Shown here piece after piece: positions 8,788-17,675 of a stretch of 64,000 nucleotides of DNA. Origin of the DNA: Pseudomonas sp. Q11 (lineage in GTDB: Bacteria; Pseudomonadota; Gammaproteobacteria; Pseudomonadales; Pseudomonadaceae); NCBI RefSeq assembly GCF_024494355.1, contig NZ_JAKNQY010000001.1, positions 285,127 through 349,126 of the forward strand. The letters run 5' to 3'. The translations under genes were made by a program, and so were the position numbers. Each line of letters starts with the position of its first letter. The first letter of the stretch is position 1. Below the pieces are notes generated by a model. It searched no databases. It was given only the letters and a program-made list of their open reading frames with translations, and was not told the origin of the DNA.

Positions 8788-9504
8788 TTATCCGGACGCG
8801 TCGGCCTCGCTTCGCGCTTCGCGCAGGCGGACTTCGGCGTTGCGCAGGTGCGAGGAGGCCGCGGTACGTGCCGCCTCACTGTCACCAGCGGCGATGGCGG
8901 CGAGCAGCGCGTGGTGCTCCTGATCGACCTGACACATGTACTGGGCGTTACGCGCTTCGTTGCGACGGGTCACTCTGATCGCCTGTTGCAGCAGCTGGTG
9001 CAGAAAATCGATGGTTTCGAGAAAGTGCTGGTTACCGGTGGCGGCCACCACCGAACGGTGGAAGGCGAGGTCTTCGCGCACACCGTCTTCGCCGCGCTCG
9101 ACCGCTTCGTCAAGCTCGGCCAAGGCGTTTTGCATCGCCCGCAGTTGCGCATTGGTGCGCCGCGCCGCGGCCAGTTCGGCGGCCTTGATCTCCAGCGCGC
9201 TGCGCAATTCGAGGATTTCCACCACGGCCTCGAAATTGCCCTGGGGCGGAGACAGGCGCAGCGCGACACTGGGATTGGGCACGACGAAGGTGCCGCTGCC
9301 CTGGCGCGAAGTGAGCATGCCTTCGCGCTTGAGCATCGAAATAGCCTCGCGCACCACCGTGCGGCTGACGCCGTACTGCTCGCACATCGCCTGTTCGGTG
9401 GGCAGGCGGTTACCGGCGGCCAACTGGCCGTCATGGACCGCCGCACTCAGGCGTTTGGCCAGCCGTTCGGCCAGCTTGGGGGTAACGTCGTTCAGACTGT
9501 CCAC
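8788..9504 (-). CDS. FadR-subfamily GntR regulator of the tetronate cluster
   Basis: A 238-residue regulator with a winged helix-turn-helix at the N-terminus (RLPTEQAMCEQYGVSRTVVR, then SRQGSGTFV) and an all-helical FCD ligand domain. The FCD domain carries the metal-binding Asp/His pattern (LAFHRSVVAATGN). A GTG start is used, with GGAG about 7 bases upstream. It is divergent from denD and heads the leftward operon, so it most likely represses both directions until a tetronate or an oxo-intermediate binds. A perfect 16-bp palindrome at 9603-9618 is the obvious operator candidate. Confidence 0.85.
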   Translation of the reverse strand: MDSLNDVTPKLAERLAKRLSAAVHDGQLAAGNRLPTEQAMCEQYGVSRTVVREAISMLKREGMLTSRQGSGTFVVPNPSVALRLSPPQGNFEAVVEILELRSALEIKAAELAAARRTNAQLRAMQNALAELDEAVERGEDGVREDLAFHRSVVAATGNQHFLETIDFLHQLLQQAIRVTRRNEARNAQYMCQVDQEHHALLAAIAAGDSEAARTAASSHLRNAEVRLREARSEADASG

Positions 9505-9602
9505 TCAGATTCTCCCGGCAATCGCCGCGCTGCCTTGCCACTCGCTGTGAGCAAGAAGAAAACACGCAACGGTTGCGTCCACGTTAAATTCATCATACAA
9601 CA

Positions 9603-9618
9603 TGACAACTGCTTGTCA
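9603..9618. promoter_or_regulatory. candidate operator for the FadR-type regulator
   Basis: TGACAACTGCTTGTCA is a perfect inverted repeat (TGACAA, four-base centre, TTGTCA). It lies in the 190-bp divergent gap between the regulator and denD, about 80 bases upstream of denD. FadR/GntR-family regulators bind short dyads of this size. The assignment to this protein is inference. Confidence 0.45.
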
Positions 9619-9695
9619 CCTGGTTCGTCAAATAACAAGAATACGGGGCGTTCGGCACCCTGCCCCGAATATTCTCCTTAAGCGGAGTGCAATAC

Positions 9696-10652
9696 ATGAA
9701 GATCCTGGTAACTGGCGGCGCTGGCTTTCTCGGCGCCCGCCTGATCGAAGCGCTGCTGGCGCCTACTGCAAGTGACTTGCTGCCCCCCGGCGCCAGCCTC
9801 GTCTCGGTCGACCTGGCACCCTGCCCCATCGATGACCCGCGGGTGGTGTCGCACACAGGCGACATCTGCGACCCGGCCTTTATCAAATCGCTGATCGGCC
9901 CAGAAACGTCCCTGGTCTATCACCTGGCCGCGATCGTCAGTGGTCAGGCCGAAGCTGATTTCGACCTTGGCATGCGGGTCAACTTCGATGCGACCCGCGC
10001 CCTGCTCGAAGCCTGCCGCCAGCAGGCCCAGGCACCGCGTTTCGTGTTCGCCAGCTCACTGGCAGTATTCGGCGGGCCGATGCCCGAGCAGATGCCCGAG
10101 GAACTCGCACCGCTGCCGCAATCGTCCTATGGGGCGCAGAAGGCAATGGCCGAACTGCTGATCAACGACTACTCGCGCAAAGGCTTCATCGATGGCCGGG
10201 TGTGTCGCCTGCCGACAATTTCCGTTCGCCCCGGCAAACCCAACGCAGCGGCCTCGTCATTTGCCAGTGGCATACTGCGCGAGCCGCTGGCCGGCGAGGC
10301 GAGCAACTGTCCAGTGCCGCTGGATACCCGCATGTGGCTGTCTTCGCCGCAGACCGTGGTCGATAACCTGGTCCACGCCGCGCGTCTGGACGGCCAGGCG
10401 CTTGGCCTGCGTCGGACCCTCAACCTGCCCGGCATCAGCGTGCGCGTCAGCGAAATGCTCGACAGTCTCGCTCGCGTCGGTGGCGAGGCCGCCCGCGCGC
10501 GGGTCAGCTTTGAGCCGGACGAGCGGATCCAGCGCATCGTCTGCAGCTGGCCCGGTGACTTCGACATCCAGCGGCCGCTGCAATTGGGCTTTCGCGGTGA
10601 CGTCGATTTCGACAGCGTGGTAAGGGCGCACCAGCTCAGCATGAATCACTGA
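9696..10652 (+). CDS. denD: D-erythronate dehydrogenase DenD (NAD-dependent epimerase/dehydratase fold)
   Basis: An extended short-chain dehydrogenase of 318 residues. The NAD-binding TGGAGFLG is at about 6-13, the catalytic Tyr-Lys in SSYGAQKAMAE at about 148-152, and the family's RLPTISVRPGKPNAAASSF near 175. DenD-type proteins oxidise D-erythronate to 2-oxo-tetronate. The ATG at 9696 has GGAG eight bases upstream and is preferred over the GTG at 9687. It is followed by the GntP-type permease and is divergent from the regulator and the ltnD-otnKCI operon, completing the pathway. Confidence 0.88.
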   Translation: MKILVTGGAGFLGARLIEALLAPTASDLLPPGASLVSVDLAPCPIDDPRVVSHTGDICDPAFIKSLIGPETSLVYHLAAIVSGQAEADFDLGMRVNFDATRALLEACRQQAQAPRFVFASSLAVFGGPMPEQMPEELAPLPQSSYGAQKAMAELLINDYSRKGFIDGRVCRLPTISVRPGKPNAAASSFASGILREPLAGEASNCPVPLDTRMWLSSPQTVVDNLVHAARLDGQALGLRRTLNLPGISVRVSEMLDSLARVGGEAARARVSFEPDERIQRIVCSWPGDFDIQRPLQLGFRGDVDFDSVVRAHQLSMNH

Positions 10653-10711
10653 CCCAGGCGGCACCTGGCGGTGCCGTCGTTCCATTCAATAACAACAAGA
10701 GTGATTACCCA

Positions 10712-12118
10712 ATGGACGCAACTTCTATCGCCGGTCCCCAGCTGATGGTGAGCCTGGTCCTGGCCATCGTCATACTCATCGTGCTGGTTCTCAAGACCCG
10801 CATCCACGCCCTGCTGGCGCTGATCATCGCCGCCTCGATCGCCGGCCTGGGTGGCGGCATGGCGCCCGACGCGCTGGTCAAATCCATCACCACCGGCTTC
10901 GGTGCCACGCTGTCGACCATCGGCCTGGTCATCGGTTTCGGTGTGATGATGGGTCGCCTGCTGGAAGTCTCCGGCGCCGCCGAGCGGATGGCCTATACCT
11001 TCGTGCGCTGGCTGGGCAACAAGCGCGAAGAATGGGCGATGATGGTGACCGGCTACATCGTCTCGGTGCCGATCTTCTGCGATTCGGCATTCGTCATCCT
11101 CAACCCGTTGGTCCGTGCGCTGGCGCGCAACAGCGGCAAATCGATGCTGACCCTGGGCATCGCCCTGGCCAGCGGCCTGATGCTGACCCACCATGCGGTT
11201 CCGCCGACGCCGGGGCCGCTGGGGATTGCCGGTATTTTCAATATCGACGTGGGGTTGATGATTTTCTGGGGCGTGGTGTTCACCATTCCCGGCACCTTCG
11301 TGCTGGTGGCCTACGCCCGTTTTATGGGCCCACGCATCGAGGCGATGATCGCTCAAAGCGGTCAGAAGCCGGTCGAACCCGCCACCGCCTACCGTGAAGT
11401 GCTCGAACGTGCCGATGCCCGCGAGGCCGAGCTGCCGCCACTGTGGCTGTCGATGCTGCCCATCGTGCTGCCCATCGTGCTGATCTTCGCCAATACCCTG
11501 GTCGTCGCCCTCGGCAAACTCAACGGTGACAGCACCCTGACCCAGAGCCTGTTCGGTCAGATCATCGCTTTTGTCGGCAACCCGGTCATTGCCGTCGGCC
11601 TCGGGGTGGTCGCGGCGCTTTATGGCCTGGTGCCACGGCGCCCGCGTGAAGAAGTCATCGCGCATATGGAAAAAGGCGTGGAAAGCGCCGGCATCATCCT
11701 GTTGGTCACCGGCGCCGGGGGCGCGTTGGGTGCCGTGCTGCGCGACAGCGGTGCGGGCCAGTACATGGGCGAATGGGTCGCCACCTTGCCGCTGCCGGCC
11801 GTGCTGATCCCCTTCGTGATCGCGTCCTTGGTGCGTTTGATCCAGGGCAGCGGCACCGTGGCAATGATCACCGGCGCCTCGATTTCCGCACCGATCCTGG
11901 CCTCGATTCCCGACGTTAACATGGTCTTCGCCGCTCAGGCGGCGGCCATTGGCTCGATGGTCTTTGGCTACTTCAACGACAGTTATTTCTGGGTAGTCAA
12001 CCGCATGCTCGGGGTCACCAACGCCAAGCACCAGATGCTGACCTGGTCCGTTCCGACCACGATCGGCTGGTTCACTTCCCTGCTCACCCTGTTGTTCTTC
12101 AACGCCATTCTCGGATAA
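10712..12118 (+). CDS. GntP-family proton symporter, probable tetronate permease
   Basis: A 468-residue polytopic inner-membrane protein with about 12-14 hydrophobic segments, typical of GntP gluconate:H+ symporters. Family segments include GFGVMMGRLLEVSGAAERMA, SVPIFCDSAFVIL, HHAVPPTPGP and LIQGSGTVAMIT. Its place directly after denD and beside otnK/otnC/ltnD makes D-erythronate and/or L-threonate the likely cargo rather than gluconate. A hairpin 16 bases past the stop is a probable terminator. Confidence 0.85.
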   Translation: MDATSIAGPQLMVSLVLAIVILIVLVLKTRIHALLALIIAASIAGLGGGMAPDALVKSITTGFGATLSTIGLVIGFGVMMGRLLEVSGAAERMAYTFVRWLGNKREEWAMMVTGYIVSVPIFCDSAFVILNPLVRALARNSGKSMLTLGIALASGLMLTHHAVPPTPGPLGIAGIFNIDVGLMIFWGVVFTIPGTFVLVAYARFMGPRIEAMIAQSGQKPVEPATAYREVLERADAREAELPPLWLSMLPIVLPIVLIFANTLVVALGKLNGDSTLTQSLFGQIIAFVGNPVIAVGLGVVAALYGLVPRRPREEVIAHMEKGVESAGIILLVTGAGGALGAVLRDSGAGQYMGEWVATLPLPAVLIPFVIASLVRLIQGSGTVAMITGASISAPILASIPDVNMVFAAQAAAIGSMVFGYFNDSYFWVVNRMLGVTNAKHQMLTWSVPTTIGWFTSLLTLLFFNAILG

Positions 12119-12133
12119 CCAAGCCGGGCACCG

Positions 12134-12158
12134 GGGCAGGAACTGATAAATCCTGCCC
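12134..12158 (+). terminator. probable terminator hairpin after the GntP gene
   Basis: GGGCAGGA and TCCTGCCC form a perfect 8-bp stem with a 9-base loop, 16 bases after the permease stop codon. Only a short T-rich stretch (GGTTTACCCCTT) follows, so it may be an imperfect intrinsic terminator. Confidence 0.55.
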
Positions 12159-12381
12159 AGGTTTACCCCTTGCTCTTAGCGCCTGCTCATTCACCCACAG
12201 CCGTTGCGCAAGAACGTCCGCCATATTTACTCAACAGCTTCAGCGTCGGGACCCGCCCTGTTCAACACCCTCCCGGTTTCGACGGGTGACACTCAAGCGC
12301 CCACCGGCCCTGCCGATAACCATTGGAACGACGGTGCCTCCAGACCTCGTCGCCTCTGCCGGTTGCATAGGGTAATTCTCA

Positions 12382-13152
12382 ATGACTTTGCCGCTTAACC
12401 GCCTTCTGATGTGCTGCGTCCTGATGTTCCTGGCTGCAAGCGGATCCGTGCCAGACGCTGCAGCAGAGGCGTCGCTGCGCATCGTTACCGAAGAACTGCC
12501 GCCCTATAACATGACGCAGAACGGGCGAGTGACCGGTATGAGCACCGAGGTGGTCCAGGCGGTGCTCAAGGAGGTCGGCGTGGAGGCGTCCATTCAGCCC
12601 ATGCCTTGGGCGCGGGCATACGAACTGGCGCTCAATGAAAGTAACGTGTTGATCTATTCGATCGCCCGAACGCCTGCGCGCGAAGCACTTTTCCAGTGGG
12701 TCGGGGCCATCGCCCCGACCCAGTGGTACCTATACTCGCTGGCTGAGCGCCCGGTAAAACTCAACTCACTGGAGGACGCGCACGGTCACCAGATTGCCAC
12801 CGTCAATCAGGACGTGGGTGAGCAATACCTGGTGTCAGAGGGTTTCCGCATTGGTAAAGACCTTCAGTCGAGCAACAAGTACGAACACAACTACCGCAAG
12901 CTCAAGGTCGATCATGTGGAGCTATGGATTTCCAATGAGCTCAACGCGCTGTACCTGACCCGCCAGAATGGCGAAGACCCGGATAAAGTGCTGGTCCGCT
13001 CGCTGGCGCTTCCCGAATTGAGCAGTCAGGATGGCTTGAGCATGGCGTTCAGTCGCAAGACGCCGGCCGCGACGGTCGAGAGATTCCGCTCTGCCCTTGA
13101 GACCATCCGCCGCAATGGCGTTTACGATGCCATCATGCGCAAGTGGTTATGA
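12382..13152 (+). CDS. periplasmic solute-binding protein, SBP_bac_3-like
   Basis: A 256-residue protein with a signal peptide (about residues 1-28, ending near DAAAEA) and the extracellular solute-binding family 3 fold. The mature part begins LRIVTEELPPYNM and includes GMSTEVVQAVLKEVG, PWARAYELAL and FQWVGAIAP. No ABC permease or ATPase is nearby. Only one base separates its stop from the start of a membrane diguanylate cyclase, and a second, similar binding protein follows that gene. A signalling role, delivering ligand information to the cyclase, is therefore more likely than ABC transport. The ligand is unknown. Confidence 0.8.
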   Translation: MTLPLNRLLMCCVLMFLAASGSVPDAAAEASLRIVTEELPPYNMTQNGRVTGMSTEVVQAVLKEVGVEASIQPMPWARAYELALNESNVLIYSIARTPAREALFQWVGAIAPTQWYLYSLAERPVKLNSLEDAHGHQIATVNQDVGEQYLVSEGFRIGKDLQSSNKYEHNYRKLKVDHVELWISNELNALYLTRQNGEDPDKVLVRSLALPELSSQDGLSMAFSRKTPAATVERFRSALETIRRNGVYDAIMRKWL

Positions 13153-13153
13153 C

Positions 13154-14497
13154 ATGGCCGACGATTTTCGGACTGTCCCCATCCACCCGCCAAACACCAG
13201 GACGTTCAGCTCGCTGGGACGGCGTCTGGTTTTGGCTACGCTGTTGTTCTGCCTGTGCTTCACCCTGGCGATGGTCACGCTGCGTACCTGGCAGGCCTGG
13301 GAAAACAATCTGGCGCAGATGAATTCGGAGCTGGTCCTGATCGACCAGGTGTTCCAGAACACCTTGGCCCATGCCATTTGGGAAATGGACCGTGAGTCGC
13401 TGGACAAACAGATCACCAGCGTCGCGAAGGCGGCGCCGGTGGGTCGAGTGGTGTTGAACATTCTGCGGCCAGGACAATCGCCTGAAATCATCGAGTTCAA
13501 TCGCTATGTCACCGATACATCTGGTGCGGCGCCGGTGGTGCATCGCCAGCTCGTCGCACAGCCCTACATCGGTGCCAACGAAAAGGTCGGTGAACTGACC
13601 ATCGAGGGCGATAACAACCTGCTTTGGGAGCGTCTCTGGGACGAAGCACGCAGCATCGTCATCACTCAGGTGATCCAGTCGTTGCTGCTGGCCGGCCTGG
13701 TCATGACCATGTTCAACCGCCTGGTGACCGTACACGTTGTCCATATCGCCCGGCATCTGGGAAAACTCTCACCACAAACACTCAGCGTCCATCTCAAGCT
13801 GCTACGTTCGGTCCAGCGCCAGGACGAGTTGAGTCTGCTCGAGTCCAAAGTCAATGCACTGCAAGACAACCTCCACGCCCACTTGGAGCGCCAGCGCTCG
13901 GATGAACTGGCCCTTGCAGCCAACCGCGACCAGTTGGCCGAACTGGTCGAGGCGCGCACCTCGGAACTCAAGACCGCCAACCAGGCCCTCGAAGCGCTGT
14001 CGCGTCACGATGCCTTGACGGGCTTGGCCAACCGTCGTTATTTCGATGAACTGAAGGAGGTCGAATTCCGCCGTGCGATCCGCCACAACACCCCGCTGGC
14101 CGTGCTGATGTGCGATGTCGACTTCTTCAAGATCTACAACGACACCTACGGCCATATCAAGGGGGACGAGTGCTTGAAACAGATCGCCGGGGCCCTGCGC
14201 AGTGTATTCGGCCGCTCCGGCGAACTGACTGCTCGCCTGGGGGGTGAGGAGTTCGTCGTGGTGTTGCCCAATATCAACGCCAGCCAGGCATGCGAGGCAG
14301 CCCAGCGGCTTCGTGAAAGCCTGGCTGAACTTGAACTGCCCCATGGCGGCTCAGCGGTTTCGCCCTTTGTCACCTTGAGCATCGGCGTCGCCGAACTGGA
14401 CACCGAAACCATGGACCACTTCGATCAAGTGCTGCAACGCGCCGACCAGGCGTTGTACCGAGCCAAACGCCAGGGACGCAATTGCGTCGCTTTATAA
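13154..14497 (+). CDS. membrane diguanylate cyclase with periplasmic sensor domain (GGDEF)
   Basis: A protein of about 447 residues. TM1 is near 30-46 (LVLATLLFCLCFTLAM) and is followed by a periplasmic domain of about 130 residues. TM2 is near 172-190 (VIQSLLLAGLVMTMF), then a HAMP-like/coiled-coil linker and a GGDEF domain from about residue 285 (DALTGLANRRYF). The active-site loop is GGEEF at about 361-365, so cyclase activity making c-di-GMP is expected. The inhibitory I-site position reads RSGE instead of RxxD, so feedback control may be weak. The ATG at 13154 is preferred over an upstream start inside the previous gene; translation is probably coupled. Confidence 0.88.
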   Translation: MADDFRTVPIHPPNTRTFSSLGRRLVLATLLFCLCFTLAMVTLRTWQAWENNLAQMNSELVLIDQVFQNTLAHAIWEMDRESLDKQITSVAKAAPVGRVVLNILRPGQSPEIIEFNRYVTDTSGAAPVVHRQLVAQPYIGANEKVGELTIEGDNNLLWERLWDEARSIVITQVIQSLLLAGLVMTMFNRLVTVHVVHIARHLGKLSPQTLSVHLKLLRSVQRQDELSLLESKVNALQDNLHAHLERQRSDELALAANRDQLAELVEARTSELKTANQALEALSRHDALTGLANRRYFDELKEVEFRRAIRHNTPLAVLMCDVDFFKIYNDTYGHIKGDECLKQIAGALRSVFGRSGELTARLGGEEFVVVLPNINASQACEAAQRLRESLAELELPHGGSAVSPFVTLSIGVAELDTETMDHFDQVLQRADQALYRAKRQGRNCVAL

Positions 14498-14522
14498 AAC
14501 CATCGTGTGCAGCGAGGTCTGT

Positions 14523-15257
14523 ATGCACTACCGCCTGATGCTCTGCTCTTGCATGCTCCTGACCCTGATCAGCGTGAAAAGTCACGCCGAGGCGATCGAA
14601 GTCGTGACCGAAGACTCCTTATACGCCTACCTGCGTGAAGGCGAGCTCGTCGGGCCGGGTACTCGAATAGCCGACGAGACGTTGAAGGGCGCAGGGATCA
14701 GCGATTATCGTATGTTGCTGTACCCATGGGCACGCGCCTACGAAAAGGCCTTGCATGAACCCAATGTGATGATTTTCCCGCTTGATCGCACGCCGGCCCG
14801 TGAGCAGATGTTCAAGTGGGTGGGCGAAATACATCGGGCGACGACCAAGCTGTACAAGCTGCGTGAGCGTGACGGCATAGCCGTTGACCGCCTTGAAGAT
14901 GCCAAGCAATACAGCATAGGCGTGGTACGCAATGACACCAAGCAGGTTTACCTGCAGCAGAAAGGCTTCACCCGCCTGGTGATATCGGTGGACAACCACG
15001 ACAATTTTCAAAAACTGCTGAATCATCAAGTCCAGTTGCTGCCGATGCCCGAGAACACTGCGCGCCTGATGAGCAAAGATGCCCAGGTGGATTTCACATC
15101 ATTGGAAGAGGTCTTTTCCCTTGATGAACAACCCCACAGAGTTCACATGGCCTTTAGCCTGAGCACGCCAGACGAGATCGTCACCAGGGCTCAACGGGCT
15201 TTCGCGCAGCTCAAGGCTTCAGGCGAAGTGGACCGGATCATGACTCAAGAGCGTTAG
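14523..15257 (+). CDS. second periplasmic solute-binding protein
   Basis: A protein of about 244 residues with an N-terminal signal sequence (MHYRLMLCSCMLLTL, cleavage near SHAEA) and an SBP_bac_3-like body: IEVVTEDSLYAYL, YPWARAYEKAL, FPLDRTPAREQMFKWVGEI. The segments around PWARAYE and RTPARE...WVG closely echo the binding protein upstream of the cyclase, so the two are diverged paralogues. GAGG lies before the ATG at 14523. It is the last gene of the three-gene unit. Confidence 0.78.
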   Translation: MHYRLMLCSCMLLTLISVKSHAEAIEVVTEDSLYAYLREGELVGPGTRIADETLKGAGISDYRMLLYPWARAYEKALHEPNVMIFPLDRTPAREQMFKWVGEIHRATTKLYKLRERDGIAVDRLEDAKQYSIGVVRNDTKQVYLQQKGFTRLVISVDNHDNFQKLLNHQVQLLPMPENTARLMSKDAQVDFTSLEEVFSLDEQPHRVHMAFSLSTPDEIVTRAQRAFAQLKASGEVDRIMTQER

Positions 15258-15385
15258 CGGGCGGGCGTAATACTGTACTTGTGCGCGGGGTGATTTGCTG
15301 ACGCTGACCCTCCTATGGCAGGCTTGAGCCAGAGTTTTTTCCGCGGTTCACGCGGTCACTGCAAATCGGCAATGAGGCACCTCCC

Positions 15386-16225
15386 ATGAGCAAAGCGCCC
15401 TATGTACCGCCCAGAGTCTGGAAAGATAACGCCGCCTCTGGCGGCCAGTTCGCCAACATCAACCGCCCTACCGCCGGGCCGACCCATGAAAAAGCATTGC
15501 CGGTGGGCGAACATCCGTTGCAACTTTATTCACTGGCCACGCCCAATGGCGTGAAGGTGACCATCCTCCTGGAAGAGCTGCTGGCGCTGGGGCATACAGG
15601 CGCGGAATATGACGCCTGGTTGATTCGCATCAACGAGGGCGACCAGTTCTCCAGTGGTTTTGTCCAGATCAACCCGAACTCAAAAATTCCGGCATTGCTC
15701 GATCGCAGCGTGGAGCCACCGATCCGGGTTTTCGAGTCCGGTTCGATCCTGCTGTACCTGGCGGAAAAATTCGGTGCCTTCCTGCCCACCGATCCAGCCG
15801 GGCGCACCGAAACCCTGAACTGGCTGTTTTGGCAGATGGGCGCGGCCCCCTACTTGGGCGGAGGCTTTGGCCATTTCTACGCATACGCGCCCGATAAGCT
15901 TGAATACCCCATCAATCGCTTCACCATGGAAACCAAACGCCAGCTCGACGTCCTGGATCGCCGTCTTGGCGAAAGCCGATACCTGGCCACAGACAGCTAT
16001 ACCATCGCTGATATCGCGGTCTGGCCTTGGTACGGTCAATTGGTTCGCGACAACGTGTACTCGGCTGCCGAGTTCCTGGCTGCCCACGAATATACCCATG
16101 TGCAACGCTGGGCCGAGGAGATTGCCAATCGGCCGGCGGTGATCCGTGGGCAACGAGTCAACCGCACGTGGGGCGATGAAGCGAGCCAGGTGCCGGAGCG
16201 GCATCGGGCTGAAGATCTGGGTTGA
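15386..16225 (+). CDS. yghU: glutathione S-transferase, YghU/disulfide-bond oxidoreductase type
   Basis: A 279-residue GST of the Nu class. It has a long N-terminal extension (YVPPRVWKDNAASGGQFANIN), a thioredoxin-like domain with LATPNGVKVTILLEEL at about 52-67 and the glutathione-binding NSKIPAL and FESGSILLYLAEK, then a helical domain with TIADIAVWPWYG. YghU proteins bind two glutathione molecules and show disulfide-bond reductase activity. The gene is monocistronic and convergent with the TRAP operon. Confidence 0.88.
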   Translation: MSKAPYVPPRVWKDNAASGGQFANINRPTAGPTHEKALPVGEHPLQLYSLATPNGVKVTILLEELLALGHTGAEYDAWLIRINEGDQFSSGFVQINPNSKIPALLDRSVEPPIRVFESGSILLYLAEKFGAFLPTDPAGRTETLNWLFWQMGAAPYLGGGFGHFYAYAPDKLEYPINRFTMETKRQLDVLDRRLGESRYLATDSYTIADIAVWPWYGQLVRDNVYSAAEFLAAHEYTHVQRWAEEIANRPAVIRGQRVNRTWGDEASQVPERHRAEDLG

Positions 16226-16278
16226 AATATTTGGACCTATCCTTCCCGGCCACTTATCCAACCTCGGGGGTCCTGCCT

Positions 16279-16322
16279 GACCGTCCAGACGGTCCAGATG
16301 TTCTGAATACCGTTCTGGACCG
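16279..16322. terminator. overlapping inverted repeats between convergent genes
   Basis: Two alternative hairpins share bases. GACCGTC/GACGGTC at 16279-16294 has a 2-base loop, and CGGTCCAGA/TCTGGACCG at 16290-16322 has a 15-base loop. The site lies between the stop codons of the convergent yghU and dctM genes, so it may act as a two-way terminator. No clear T-tract follows. Confidence 0.4.
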
Positions 16323-16391
16323 TCAGCCTGCTCAATAGGATGCGCATCAATCAGCCCTGGATCTGCCACATACTGATTCTGGGCGCCCCCG

Positions 16392-17675
16392 TCAGCTCAT
16401 ACCCAACCAGTTCGGCAGCCCCAGGGAGATGGCCGGGATGTAAGTGATCACGATCAGAAACCCCAGCAGCAGCATTAACCACGGCCAGGCGGCTTTGATC
16501 ACCTCGACCAACGGCATGCCGGTGACCGCCGACGTGACGAACAGATTGAGTCCCACCGGCGGAGTGATCAGGCCGATCTCCATGTTCACCACCATGATGA
16601 TGCCCAGGTGGATTGGGTCGATGCCCAGTTGCATGGCGATTGGAAAGAGGATCGGTGCCAGGATCAGGATGATCGCCGAGGGCTCCATGAAGGCACCGGC
16701 CACCAGCAGCACGATGTTCACCACCAGCAGGAACTGCCAAGGTTGCAGGCCCATTTCAATCACCAGGGCGGTGATCGTTTGCGGAATCTGTTCAGTCGTC
16801 AGTACATGGGCGAAGAGCATGGCGTTGGCGATGATGAACATCAGCATGATGGTCAGCTTGCCGGACTCCAGCAGCACCTTTGGGCACTCGCGCAGGCTCA
16901 TGTCCTTGTACACGAACAATGCCACGAAACCGGCGTAGACCGCCGCCACCGCAGCCGCTTCGGTCGGGGTGAACATGCCCGAGTAAATGCCGCCGAGGAT
17001 GATCACCATCAACAGCAGACCCCAGATCGCCTTGCGTGCGGTCCTGAGCAGCTCACCGAAGCTGGCACGCGGCAAGGACGGCAGGTTCATTTTACGAGCG
17101 ACGATATAGATCGCCACCATCAGCGTCACACCCAGCAACAAGCCCGGCACGACGCCAGCCATGAACAGCTTGCCGACCGACTGCTCGGTCGCCGCGGCGT
17201 ACACCACCATGACGATTGACGGAGGGATCAGAATGCCCAGCGTACCGGCGTTGCAGACGATGCCGGCGCCGAAGGCTTGCGGGTAACCTGAACGAACCAT
17301 GCCTGCGATGGCAATCGAGCCAACTGCCGCGACGGTTGCCGGCGACGAGCCGGACAGCGCGGCAAACAGCATGCAGGCCATCACCGCGGAAATCGCCAGC
17401 CCACCACGGATATGGCCGACACAGGCGTTGGCAAAATCAATCAGGCGCTGGGCCACGCCACCGGTGGTCATGAACGCGCCAGACAGCAGAAAGAACGGAA
17501 TCGCCAGCAGCGTGTAGTGCTCGCTGGTTTCAAACAGTTTGATCGCCAGCGAGCGCACCGAGTCAGGGCTGAACAGCATGATCGTGATCGAACCGGCCAA
17601 GCCCAGCGATGCCGCGATCGGCACGCCAATGAACATCAGCACGAACAGCAGGATAAAGAGGAACAGGATGGTCAT
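16392..17675 (-). CDS. dctM: TRAP transporter large permease subunit (DctM family)
   Basis: A 427-residue inner-membrane protein with about 12 hydrophobic segments, the standard DctM length. Family segments include PFFLLSGAFMTTGGVAQRLI, GSSPATVAAVGSIA, GTLGILIPPSIVMVVY and ITPPVGLNLFVTSAVTG. It forms the sodium-driven transport core with DctQ for a carboxylate captured by DctP. The start overlaps the dctQ stop by ATGA. With the nearby CoA-transferase and HMG-CoA-lyase-like genes, a branched dicarboxylate is a likely cargo. Confidence 0.92.
   Translation of the reverse strand: MTILFLFILLFVLMFIGVPIAASLGLAGSITIMLFSPDSVRSLAIKLFETSEHYTLLAIPFFLLSGAFMTTGGVAQRLIDFANACVGHIRGGLAISAVMACMLFAALSGSSPATVAAVGSIAIAGMVRSGYPQAFGAGIVCNAGTLGILIPPSIVMVVYAAATEQSVGKLFMAGVVPGLLLGVTLMVAIYIVARKMNLPSLPRASFGELLRTARKAIWGLLLMVIILGGIYSGMFTPTEAAAVAAVYAGFVALFVYKDMSLRECPKVLLESGKLTIMLMFIIANAMLFAHVLTTEQIPQTITALVIEMGLQPWQFLLVVNIVLLVAGAFMEPSAIILILAPILFPIAMQLGIDPIHLGIIMVVNMEIGLITPPVGLNLFVTSAVTGMPLVEVIKAAWPWLMLLLGFLIVITYIPAISLGLPNWLGMS

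Noticed and set aside
10646..12031. 461-codon minus-strand frame opposite the GntP gene
   Set aside because: Low-complexity His/Asp/Gln-rich translation; the plus strand encodes a clear membrane permease.
12204..12398. 64-codon plus-strand frame before the first solute-binding protein
   Set aside because: No ribosome-binding site or family match, and it overlaps the gene start; probably chance.
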